Below, one piece after another: positions 25,139 to 32,226 of a stretch of DNA of 57,041 bases. The notes under the pieces are model-generated. The model was given only the letters and a program-made list of their open reading frames with translations. It ran no database searches and was not told where the DNA came from. Positions within the stretch are counted from its first letter, which is position 1, and the number at the start of each line of letters is the position of its first letter. The DNA is from Streptomyces radicis (lineage in GTDB: Bacteria > Actinomycetota > Actinomycetes > Streptomycetales > Streptomycetaceae), in NCBI RefSeq assembly GCF_003626575.1, contig NZ_RBDY01000041.1, positions 1-57,041 on the forward strand. The letters are read 5' to 3'. Both the position numbers and the translations under genes were made by a program.

Positions 25139-25288
25139 ATTTCGCAGGGTACGGCACACGTGTGACAAATGACCCCGTTCACATCCGCACACCCGCGCCC
25201 TCGCGATCCCCCCCTCGCCGTTCGACGGGACGTCAACTCCGGGCGCCGGTACGGGCGCTGTCCGAACCTGGCCGTATCCTCGGGGACC

Positions 25289-26320
25289 ATGCTCGAGAAC
25301 CACCAGACGACCTTGGCCGGCATCCCCGACCAGCAGTCAGCAGGCGTTCCCTGGCCGCCGGCGTATCCGACCGGGTACGCCGTGGTGGACGTCGAGACCA
25401 CCGGGCTGCGCAGGGAGGACCGCATCGTGTCCGCCGCGGTCTACCGGCTCACGGCCAAGGGCGAGGTGGAGGACCACTGGTACTCACCGGTGAACCCCCA
25501 ACGCGACCCCGGGCCCGTGCACATCCACGGCCTCACCGCGGCGATGCTCGCGGACGCGCCGCTCTTCGCCGACGTGGCGGGGGAGTTCGCGGAGCGGCTC
25601 GCGGGCCGGGTGCTCGTGGCGCACAACGCCGTGTTCGACTGGACCATGATCGCCAGGGAGTTCGCCCGCACGGAGCGGACCGCGCCCGTCGAGCAGCGGC
25701 TGTGCACCATCGCGCTGTCCAAGGCGCTCGGGCTGCCGCTCGCGAACCACAGGCTGGAGTCGTTGGCGGCGTTCTTCGGCGTGACCCAGCGGCGGGCGCA
25801 CCACGCGCTCGACGACGCGCGGGTCCTCGCCGAGGCGTTCAGGCCGAGCCTGCACCGGGCGGCGGCCAGGAAGCTGACGCTGCCGCTGCTGGCGTGCCGC
25901 GCGCTGAGCGAGTGGTCCGACCCGCCGACGGCGGCGTCGCCCTCGTCGTCAGGGGCGTCGTCGGCGGCGTGGCGGGGCGGCTGGCGGCAGTCGAAGCGGC
26001 GCCCGCCGTGCCCCTACCCCAACCCCGGGCGCTACGAGACGGGCGGGCGGCTGACGCAGGGGATGCGGGTGGCGTTCTCCGGGGACACGTCGGTGGACCG
26101 CGAGCTGCTCGAGGACCAGGCGTTCGAGGCCGGGTTGCACATCGCGACCAGCGTCTCGCGCCTCACCAGCCTGCTGGTCACCAACGACCCCGACGCCATG
26201 ACGAGCAAGGTCGCCAAGGCGCGGACGTACGGCACGCCGGTGCTCGACGAGGCGGCGTTCACGCAGCTGCTGCGGGACGTGGCGCCGGGGCGCCGGACGC
26301 CCCCGGCGGCGGGCGACTGA
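25289..26320 (+). CDS. DEDDh exonuclease with C-terminal BRCT domain
   Basis: This 343-residue protein has an epsilon-type 3'-5' exonuclease domain (about residues 28-195) with VVDVETTGL (ExoI), HNAVFDWTMI (ExoII) and HHALDDARV (ExoIII). A BRCT-like domain follows (about 250-335, GMRVAFSGDTSVDRELLEDQ). The pairing is common in actinobacteria and suggests a repair or proofreading role. The ATG at 25289 has TATCCT 8 bases upstream and no Shine-Dalgarno, consistent with a leaderless message. It is divergent from moaA. Confidence 0.9.
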   Translation: MLENHQTTLAGIPDQQSAGVPWPPAYPTGYAVVDVETTGLRREDRIVSAAVYRLTAKGEVEDHWYSPVNPQRDPGPVHIHGLTAAMLADAPLFADVAGEFAERLAGRVLVAHNAVFDWTMIAREFARTERTAPVEQRLCTIALSKALGLPLANHRLESLAAFFGVTQRRAHHALDDARVLAEAFRPSLHRAAARKLTLPLLACRALSEWSDPPTAASPSSSGASSAAWRGGWRQSKRRPPCPYPNPGRYETGGRLTQGMRVAFSGDTSVDRELLEDQAFEAGLHIATSVSRLTSLLVTNDPDAMTSKVAKARTYGTPVLDEAAFTQLLRDVAPGRRTPPAAGD

Positions 26321-26345
26321 CCCCGTTCGGGTACGGTCGTGAGCT

Positions 26346-27194
26346 GTGTACCGCTTTCTGCTGTCCCGGCAGTGGGTGCTGCTCACCCTCGTCGCTCTGC
26401 TGCTGATCCCGGCCATGGTGTGGCTGGGCTTCTGGCAGCTGAACCGCCACGAGCAGCGGGTCGCGCGCAACGATCTGATCTCCACCAGCCTTGACGCGCC
26501 CCCCGTGCCGATGGCCGAGCTGACCGGGGTCGGCGGCGCGGTCGACCCCGACGACCGGTACCGGCCCGTGACGGCGACCGGGGTGTACGACACCGACCAC
26601 GAGGTCGTGGTGCGCCAGCGCACGGACGGCGACGGGGTGGTCGGATACCACGTGCTGACGCCGCTGGTGCAGGCGGACGGCACGGGCGTGGTCGTCAATC
26701 GCGGCTGGATCCCGGCCGGTGACGACATCACGCGGATGCCCGAGGTACCGGGGCCGCCGTCCGGCGAGGTGACCGTGACGGGGCGGCTGATGGCCGACGA
26801 GTCCACGGGAACGACCGGCATCAGGGAGCGCTCGGGACTGCCCGACGGCATGGTCATGATGATCAGCAGCGCGGAGCGTGCGGAGGCGGCGGGGGTGCCG
26901 ATGCTCGGCGGCCACCTGGAGCTGAGCGAGACATCCCCGGCCCTCGCGGAGGCGGAGGCGGCCGGGCAGCCGGAGATGCTGTCGGAGCCGGATCACACCG
27001 GGATCGGGGCGCACTTCGCGTACGCGGTGCAGTGGTGGCTCTTCGCGGCGGGGGTGCCGGTGGGGTGGGTGCTGCTGCTGCGGCGTGAGGTCGGTGACAG
27101 GCGCCTCCCGGCGGGTTCGCCTCCGGCGGGGGGTGGGGATTCGGGGTCGGTTCCCCGTGCTGCCTCTGGTGCGGTGCGGGCGGGTCTTCGCTAG
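26346..27194 (+). CDS. SURF1-family cytochrome oxidase assembly protein
   Basis: This 282-residue protein has the SURF1 layout: an N-terminal membrane helix (WVLLTLVALLLIPAMVWLGF followed by WQLNRHEQR), a periplasmic domain with RYRPVTATGVYD and VVVNRGWIP, and a C-terminal helix (HFAYAVQWWLFAAGVPVGWV). It should help assemble the aa3-type oxidase. The GTG at 26346 has TACGGT 8 bases upstream. The last 35 residues, beyond the second helix, are Pro/Gly/Arg-rich and encoded partly by GC hairpin repeats, so this tail is probably not conserved. Confidence 0.92.
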   Translation: MYRFLLSRQWVLLTLVALLLIPAMVWLGFWQLNRHEQRVARNDLISTSLDAPPVPMAELTGVGGAVDPDDRYRPVTATGVYDTDHEVVVRQRTDGDGVVGYHVLTPLVQADGTGVVVNRGWIPAGDDITRMPEVPGPPSGEVTVTGRLMADESTGTTGIRERSGLPDGMVMMISSAERAEAAGVPMLGGHLELSETSPALAEAEAAGQPEMLSEPDHTGIGAHFAYAVQWWLFAAGVPVGWVLLLRREVGDRRLPAGSPPAGGGDSGSVPRAASGAVRAGLR

Positions 27195-27652
27195 GAGGGT
27201 GGCCGGTCCGCTTCGGTGGGGCGCGCCACGTTGCCGTCGTTCGCCACCTGCGGCCCGGCCTCCGGCCGGGGCCCTGTTTCCCCACCCACCCACCCTTTCC
27301 GCCTCCGGCGGAGGTGGACCCGCCCCCGGCGCGGAGGCCTTCCTTCGGCGGGAGGCAGGGCCGCCTCCGGCGGGGGGTGGCCCGCCTTCGGCGGGAGGGG
27401 GCAGGGCCGCCTCCGGCGGGGAGGCTTCGCGGGCGTCGGCCACTCACCCGGGCCAGTATCCGAACCGCCCGGCGGGGTCCGCCCCGTTACCCGCCCCCGG
27501 CGGAGGTGGACCCGCCCCCGGCAGGGAGGCTTCGCGGGCGTCGGCCACTCGCCCGGGCGAGCATCCGAACCGCCCGGCGGGATTCGCCCCGTTACCCGCC
27601 TCCGGCGGCAGGGGGCGCGGCCGCCGCGCCGTCGGACCCGGCGGGAGGCCGA
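27195..27652. repeat. Intergenic block of short GC hairpins
   Basis: This 458-base gap is made largely of short palindromes such as CGCCTCCGGCGG, CGCCTTCGGCGG and CGCCCCCGGCGG. It includes CCCACCCACCCACCCTTTCC (27282-27301), which also occurs in the gap at 36.6-37.5 kb, and a long direct repeat. No supported gene lies in it. It begins within the end of the SURF1 gene. It may act as a terminator array or be a dispersed repeat family. Confidence 0.7.
27421..27608. repeat. Two-copy direct repeat, about 83 bases each
   Basis: Units at 27421-27503 and 27526-27608 share GAGGCTTCGCGGGCGTCGGC, CACTC, ATCCGAACCGCCCGGCGGG and CCCCGTTACCCGCC, with only a few mismatches. The period is 105 bases; the 22 bases between them also occur partly near 27310. 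Only two copies exist and no spacers of constant length are present, so this is not a CRISPR array. Confidence 0.85.
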
Positions 27653-28249
27653 TCAGCTCACGCGTTCCACCGTGTGGCGCGACGGGCGGAGGTGGGTCTC
27701 CGTCGGGAGGGCCGGGAGGCCCGCCGAGGTGCGGGCGTGGTCCACGGCTTCCTCGTGCAAGCGCCGCACCACCTCGGCCGGGTGGGCCTGCGGGGTGAGC
27801 AGCAGGCCGACGCGCACGCGTGGGGCGTTGCGGCGGCCGGTCAGGGACACGCGGGCGCGGTCCACACCGGGGAACGTCTCGGCCTCGGCGGCGAGCACCT
27901 CCTCCACCGCCCTCCCCCGCAGCACCGCCCCCGCGCCGTCGCCGCTGTCGATCAGGATCTCCGCGAGCCGGGGCCGCCTGATCTGCGCGAGCAGCCACCA
28001 CAGCGACAGCAGCATCAGCACCGAGAGGCCGCCGATGACCACGGGCCACCACCAGCCGAGGTGCGCGAACCGCGTCCGGTCCGTGTGCGTCAGCAACACG
28101 TCGTGCGGCGCCCGCCACGAGAACCCTGAGGGCAGCCACAGGCCCCAGCGGCGCGGCAGGTCGAGCGCCGCCGCGAGGGCCACCAGGCCGACGCCGATCA
28201 GCAGCAGCCCGAGCAGGGCCATCAGCACTCGGTTCACCGTGCGCAGCAC
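27653..28249 (-). CDS. amaP: AmaP-like alkaline shock response membrane anchor
   Basis: This 198-residue protein has two membrane helices (about residues 7-29, VLMALLGLLLIGVGLVALAA, and 66-87) enclosing an extracytoplasmic loop. A C-terminal Asp23-like domain follows (RAVEEVLAAEAETFPGVDRA, RRNAPRVRVGLLLTPQAHPA). This matches AmaP, which anchors Asp23 at the membrane. The GTG at 28249 lies 6 bases after the DUF6286 stop. It is the last gene of a five-gene envelope cluster, and hairpin repeats follow. Confidence 0.85.
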   Translation of the reverse strand: MLRTVNRVLMALLGLLLIGVGLVALAAALDLPRRWGLWLPSGFSWRAPHDVLLTHTDRTRFAHLGWWWPVVIGGLSVLMLLSLWWLLAQIRRPRLAEILIDSGDGAGAVLRGRAVEEVLAAEAETFPGVDRARVSLTGRRNAPRVRVGLLLTPQAHPAEVVRRLHEEAVDHARTSAGLPALPTETHLRPSRHTVERVS

Positions 28250-28255
28250 GCCGCG

Positions 28256-28813
28256 TCACCGCCTCGCCGGTCGGCGCACATGGACGCTCAACGCCGGGGG
28301 CCTGGCCAGGCCGAGCTCCCTGATGCCGTGGTCGAGCACCGCGTCCAGATCCGCCTTGACCACGTCGAGCTCGCGGAAGTGCGCCTCCGCCAGCGCCCTG
28401 ACCCGGCGGCGGCCCACCAGCACCCGCACGTCCCGCACGCCCGACACCTCCATCGCGCGGTCCCGCAGCACCACCGCCGCGGCGGAGCGTTCGATGCCTG
28501 AGCGCATGCCGTCGGCGTTCGCGCGCATCGGCAGCAGGCCGCGCATGCCCGGGCTGACCGCGAGCGCGATCAGCCACACGCCGAGCGCGACCGCCGCCAC
28601 CGCGCCCGCCACCACCCACCCGTCGTCGAGGCGGCGGGTGGCCAGGTCGTCGGCAAGCGTGCGGCGCCAGGCCGCGACCGGGCGGTCGGCGCGCACGGAG
28701 ACGATGTCGTAGAGCAGCATCCCCGACGCGATCAGCAGCGCCACGGCGAGCAGCGCGGCGGGGGCGCGGCGGACGGACCAGAACCGGCCCGCGGGGCCCG
28801 CGGGTTCGCTCAC
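28256..28813 (-). CDS. DUF6286 membrane protein
   Basis: This 185-residue protein has two membrane helices (APAALLAVALLIASGMLLYD near residue 16, and WVVAGAVAAVALGVWLIALA near 66) and a C-terminal Asp23-like alpha/beta region (RSAAAVVLRDRAMEVSGVRD). It fits the DUF6286 group, found in Streptomyces Asp23 clusters. It overlaps the preceding Asp23 gene by 4 bases (GTGA), so translation is coupled. Its role is presumably in the same envelope complex. Confidence 0.8.
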   Translation of the reverse strand: MSEPAGPAGRFWSVRRAPAALLAVALLIASGMLLYDIVSVRADRPVAAWRRTLADDLATRRLDDGWVVAGAVAAVALGVWLIALAVSPGMRGLLPMRANADGMRSGIERSAAAVVLRDRAMEVSGVRDVRVLVGRRRVRALAEAHFRELDVVKADLDAVLDHGIRELGLARPPALSVHVRRPARR

Positions 28814-29226
28814 CGCACCCTCCCCGTGGCCTCGCCGTTGAAGTGCGGGGAGTACAGACGTTCAACGGAGACCGCCACATACGACGCCTCCATATCCGCC
28901 AACTCCTTGACGCGCAGGGTCACATGGCGCCGCACCGCGCCGCACTGCGCCCCGATGTCCGACGGGTAGCCGAGGGCGACGGCGACCTGGATCCCCGCCA
29001 CCCCCGTGCCGCCCTCGGCGCCCGGCGGCCTGGTGACCACGGCCGTGGCGTGGGGCAGGTCGCCGTGCAGCCGCGGGGCGACGGGGCCCTGGCCCTCCGC
29101 GCGCAGCGCCTCACGCGCGGCCTGCACGGCGAGCTTCGCGACGACGCGCTCGGAGATCCGCGTCGCGCCCCGGTCCCGCGCGGGCACCTCGGGCTCGACG
29201 GCCCCCGCCTCCACCGTGTCCGTCAC
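28810..29226 (-). CDS. Asp23/Gls24 family envelope stress protein
   Basis: This 138-residue protein has an Asp23/Gls24 domain: TRISERVVAKLAVQAAREAL, HATAVVTRP, VAGIQVAVALGYPSDIGAQC and VRRHVTLRVKELADM. The family forms a cytoplasmic layer at the membrane under envelope stress in Gram-positive bacteria. The start is GTG at 29226, 7 bases after the stop of the small membrane protein. It is the second Asp23 paralogue of the cluster. Confidence 0.87.
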   Translation of the reverse strand: MTDTVEAGAVEPEVPARDRGATRISERVVAKLAVQAAREALRAEGQGPVAPRLHGDLPHATAVVTRPPGAEGGTGVAGIQVAVALGYPSDIGAQCGAVRRHVTLRVKELADMEASYVAVSVERLYSPHFNGEATGRVR

Positions 29227-29233
29227 CCGGCCT

Positions 29234-29428
29234 TCACCGCCGCCGGTCGTCGTCGCGGTCCCTGAGCCGGAAGAAGTCTCCGGGCTCCAGGTCGCCGTCG
29301 ACGAACCTGCCGACCACGAAGCCGATCGTGCCCAGCGCCGCCACCAGCAGAAAGGCCCCGAATCCACCGAAGTACGTGGCGAAGCCCAGCGCCATGCCGG
29401 CGATCATGCCGACCACAGCCATGCTCAT
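29234..29428 (-). CDS. Small membrane protein of the Asp23 cluster (DUF2273-like)
   Basis: This 64-residue protein has two adjoining hydrophobic segments (MAVVGMIAGMALGFATYFGG and AFLLVAALGTIGFVVGRFVD, about residues 3-44) and a charged tail (LRDRDDDRRR). Its size and position match the DUF2273-type small membrane protein of Asp23 clusters. AGGAG precedes the ATG at 29428. It lies between the two Asp23 genes. Confidence 0.75.
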   Translation of the reverse strand: MSMAVVGMIAGMALGFATYFGGFGAFLLVAALGTIGFVVGRFVDGDLEPGDFFRLRDRDDDRRR

Positions 29429-29458
29429 GATGTGCTCCTGGCTCCCGCTCCGTCCCCG

Positions 29459-29947
29459 CTACTGCAACGGAGGCCGCTCGTCGTCGTCCTCCTCGCCCTC
29501 GGGGAGGTTGACGTCGCCGACGTTGATGTTGACCTCGACGACCTCGAGACCGGTCATCCGTTCCACCGCCGCGATCACGTTCTCCCGTACCGTACGGGAA
29601 ACGTCGGCGATGGAAACGCCGTACTCCACAACGATTTCGAGATCGAGCGCGGTCTGGACCTCGCCGACCTCCGCCTTGACGCCGCGCGTCGCCGACTTGC
29701 TCGCGCCCGGCACCCGATCCCTGACCGCGCCGAACGTACGGGCGAGCCCACTGCCCATCGCGTGCACGCCCACCACGTCACGCGCCGCCATCCCGGCGAT
29801 CTTGGCCACCACACCGTCGGCGATCGTCGTCCGGCCCCGCGTCGCGGGGTCCCCGGTGCCACGCCGGGTCCCCAGCTGCTTGCCCGGCGCGTCGATCGTC
29901 GTGGTGCTGGTGGTGCTCGTGCCCTGCTCCGTACCGGTGTCGGTCAC
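29459..29947 (-). CDS. Asp23/Gls24 family envelope stress protein
   Basis: This 162-residue protein has a Thr/Ser-rich N-terminus (GTSTTSTTTID) and an Asp23 domain from about residue 38 (RTTIADGVVAKIAGMAARDV, LDLEIVVEYGVSIADVSRTV, GLEVVEVNINVGDVNLP). The tail is acidic (EGEEDDDERPPLQ). It is the first gene of the five-gene minus-strand cluster. The GTG at 29947 has GAAGG upstream. The sequence upstream of 29947 holds the promoter for the cluster, but I see no clear hexamers. Confidence 0.9.
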   Translation of the reverse strand: MTDTGTEQGTSTTSTTTIDAPGKQLGTRRGTGDPATRGRTTIADGVVAKIAGMAARDVVGVHAMGSGLARTFGAVRDRVPGASKSATRGVKAEVGEVQTALDLEIVVEYGVSIADVSRTVRENVIAAVERMTGLEVVEVNINVGDVNLPEGEEDDDERPPLQ

Positions 29948-30068
29948 TGCGCCTTCACCCCTTTCCGAATGCCACAGTAAGCGTGTCCTCGGACACGCGA
30001 CATACGAGATCCTGTTACCCAGCCCCGGCCGATTGAGTACGACCGGGTGAGAACAGAGAGTAAAGGTC

Positions 30069-30845
30069 ATGGGTGCGGACCCGCTGAGTGCCGCCGTGCG
30101 GCGGCAGTTGAGTCTCGGCAGGCTGGTGCCGCTCGGGCCGCCCGAGGGCGGGGTCGGCGCCTGGCTGGCCGAACGAGCCGCGCGTCCGGTGCTGCGTTCG
30201 GCGGCCGAGGATGTCCCCGGCGTCGCCGTCGAGCGGATCGACATCACGCCCGCCGCGGACGGCGGCGCCTGGCCCGGCGAAGGCCCGCCCGGCGAAGCCC
30301 CGCCCGGCGAGCTCGCCGTTCCGCCGCCGCCGAGCGGGCTGCCGCCGGGCCCTCTGCGCATCGGCGCGGGCATCGCCACGGGCCTTGACCGGCCGCTGCC
30401 CGAGTACGCGGACGAGGTGCGCGCGGCCCTGGCGTGGGCGGCGGACGAACGGCTCGGCCTGGCCGTGGCGTTCGTCGACTGCGAGGTGACGGGCCTGCTC
30501 GGGGACGGCGAACGCCCGCCCCCCGCGGGCGGGGTGGCCGAGGCGGGCGAGGCGGCCGGGGACGCCGACGAGCCGGTGCCCGCGCTCGGCGCGGGGCCCG
30601 CCGCCGACGTGGCCGTGGCGATCCTGTCCGTGCCGGGTGTGCGCGCGCTTTCGGCCGCGCTCGGCGGGCCCGCCTCGGCCCTGACGGTCGACGAGGACCT
30701 GATCAGGTGTCAGCTCGTGGTCGCCCCCGACCGCCGCGCCCGCGACGTGGCGCTCGCGGCGGGGCGGGCCGCGGCGGAGGCGGCGCCCGGCGCGCCCCGG
30801 GTCAGCGTGCTGGTGACCCGCACCGGGGCGCGGCGCCCCGGCTGA
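30069..30845 (+). CDS. Conserved Streptomyces protein beside the Asp23 cluster
   Basis: I recognise no firm domain in this 258-residue protein. Database entries I remember for genes at this place carry the label nucleopolyhedrovirus P10 family, which is not informative. It has an ordered N-terminal part (LSLGRLVPLGPPEGG), a Pro/Gly-rich middle (about residues 70-100) and a C-terminal part with VAVAILSVPGVRALSAALGG and CQLVVAPDRRARDVALAAGR. This recalls the Asp23 alpha/beta rhythm. The ATG follows AAAGG. It diverges from the Asp23 operon. Confidence 0.75.
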   Translation: MGADPLSAAVRRQLSLGRLVPLGPPEGGVGAWLAERAARPVLRSAAEDVPGVAVERIDITPAADGGAWPGEGPPGEAPPGELAVPPPPSGLPPGPLRIGAGIATGLDRPLPEYADEVRAALAWAADERLGLAVAFVDCEVTGLLGDGERPPPAGGVAEAGEAAGDADEPVPALGAGPAADVAVAILSVPGVRALSAALGGPASALTVDEDLIRCQLVVAPDRRARDVALAAGRAAAEAAPGAPRVSVLVTRTGARRPG

Positions 30846-30848
30846 GCC

Positions 30849-31628
30849 TCACTCGCCGAGACCCGCCAGGGCCCGCAGCCGCCTCGCCTGGGCGGCGCGC
30901 TCGTGGGCGCGCTGCTCGTCGTAGGAGTGGTCGACGGCGGAGCGCAGCAGCGCCTTGGTCTCGATCAACGCGTCGCGGTCCGTGGCCAGCAGGGCGGCGG
31001 TGAGGTCGGCCGTGGCGGCGGGCAGCTCGGCGGCGGGGACGACGAGATTGGCCAACCCGACGCGTTCGGCCTCGGCGGCGTGGACCGCGCGGCCCGTCGC
31101 GCAGATCTCCAGGGCGCGGGCGTAGCCCACCAGGGAGACCAGCGGCTGGGTGCCGCCCAGGTCGGGGACGAGGCCGAGCGATGTCTCGCGCATGGCGAAC
31201 CGCGCGTCGTCCGCGCAGATCCGCAGGTCGCACGCGAGCGCGAGCTGGAAGCCCGCGCCGATGGCGTGGCCCTGGACGGCGGCGACGCTCAGCAGGTCGC
31301 TCCTGCGCCACCATGTGAACGCCTCCTGGAACGTCGCGATGGCCGCGTCCACCTCGGCGTCGGACGCGCGCGCCAGGTCGGCGAAGGAGAGATCGCCCTC
31401 GATGCCCTCGGGGGTGAAGGCGCGGCGGTCGAGCCCGGCCGAGAACGAGGCGCCATCGGCGCGCAGCACGACCACCCTCACCTCGCCGGGCAGCCGCCGA
31501 CCGACCTCGGCGAGGGCCCGCCACATGGCGGGCGTCTGCGCGTTGCGCTTGGCCGCGCGGGTCAGCGTGACGGTCGCCACGGCCTCGTGGACCGTGGCGT
31601 GGACTCCGTCCGTGTCGAGCAGGCTCAT
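30849..31628 (-). CDS. Enoyl-CoA hydratase/isomerase family protein
   Basis: This 259-residue crotonase-fold protein has the oxyanion-hole blocks ADGASFSAGLDRRAF and VQGHAIGAGFQLALACDLRI (about residue 105), then FAMRETSLGLVPDLGGTQPL. The Glu pair of classical hydratases is not fully conserved: the second position reads as Asp in PDLGG. The true reaction is therefore open. The start is ATG at 31628. It is followed on the same strand order by nothing related; the Gbn-like gene lies 73 bases upstream. Confidence 0.88.
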   Translation of the reverse strand: MSLLDTDGVHATVHEAVATVTLTRAAKRNAQTPAMWRALAEVGRRLPGEVRVVVLRADGASFSAGLDRRAFTPEGIEGDLSFADLARASDAEVDAAIATFQEAFTWWRRSDLLSVAAVQGHAIGAGFQLALACDLRICADDARFAMRETSLGLVPDLGGTQPLVSLVGYARALEICATGRAVHAAEAERVGLANLVVPAAELPAATADLTAALLATDRDALIETKALLRSAVDHSYDEQRAHERAAQARRLRALAGLGE

Positions 31629-31701
31629 CGCGGCCTCCGGTGGTGGTTACTCGGCGGTAATGCTGTCCGCAGGGTAACGCTCCACCGGACCCGTCGTGCG
31701 C

Positions 31702-31926
31702 TCAGGGGGTGGGGGCCGCCTTCTTGCCACGGGTGGCGCCGCCCCGGCCGCGCAGGGTCACGTCGGCCTCGCTCAGCATGCGGTGCACAAAGCCGTACGA
31801 CCTGCCGGTCTCCTCGGCCAGGGCCCGAATGCTCGCTCCCGACTCGTACTTCTGCTTAAGGTCTGCCGCGAGCCTCTCGCGCGCGGCGCCGGTCACCCGG
31901 CTGCCCTTCTTCAGAGTCTCGGCCAC
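31702..31926 (-). CDS. gbn: Gbn-like nucleoid-associated HTH protein
   Basis: This 74-residue basic protein has one HTH (about residues 30-60, SGASIRALAEETGRSYGFVH) and a Gly/Arg/Lys-rich tail (RGRGGATRGKKAAPTP). Size, sequence and place between an enoyl-CoA hydratase and an ABC-F gene match SCO1839, which I remember as Gbn, a small nucleoid-associated protein binding GATC. A GAGGAGG precedes the GTG at 31926. Five GATC sites lie in the 300 bases upstream, suggesting self-binding. The gene symbol rests on memory of that report. Confidence 0.82.
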   Translation of the reverse strand: MAETLKKGSRVTGAARERLAADLKQKYESGASIRALAEETGRSYGFVHRMLSEADVTLRGRGGATRGKKAAPTP

Positions 31927-32226
31927 TCGTGCCTCCTCGTGCGAAGTGCGCTCTGCCCTCTCATGATCACCCCTATCCCGCTTCCTGGCCACCCATTCAC
32001 CGAGGTCGGTACGACAAGCGGACAGCGCGCATCCGGTCGCCCCAGGCGTGGACGGCGGGGGCGGGATCGTTCCACGGGGCAAACGGGCAGGTCAGCGCGG
32101 ACGGGCACGCCCCGCCCCGCGGCGCGGGGCGACACGCGGGGATACGTCAGGGCTCACTCAGATGAATGATCAAGCGTCGGCCGAATGATCCACCGGACAT
32201 GATCACAAACGGTGGACACGCGGGCG
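31927..32226. promoter_or_regulatory. Upstream region of the Gbn-like gene with GATC cluster
   Basis: This 300-base gap holds no supported gene. It contains GATC at 31965, 32064, 32168, 32187 and 32201; three of these are TGATCA. At this base composition fewer than one would be expected. They probably mark binding sites of the Gbn-like protein on its own promoter. The ABC-F gene ends at its right border. Confidence 0.5.

Noticed and set aside
27195..27652. Possible CRISPR array in the repeat-rich gap
   Set aside because: Only two long direct repeats with a 105-base period exist; the rest are short hairpins of varied spacing. No constant repeat-spacer structure and no cas genes are present.
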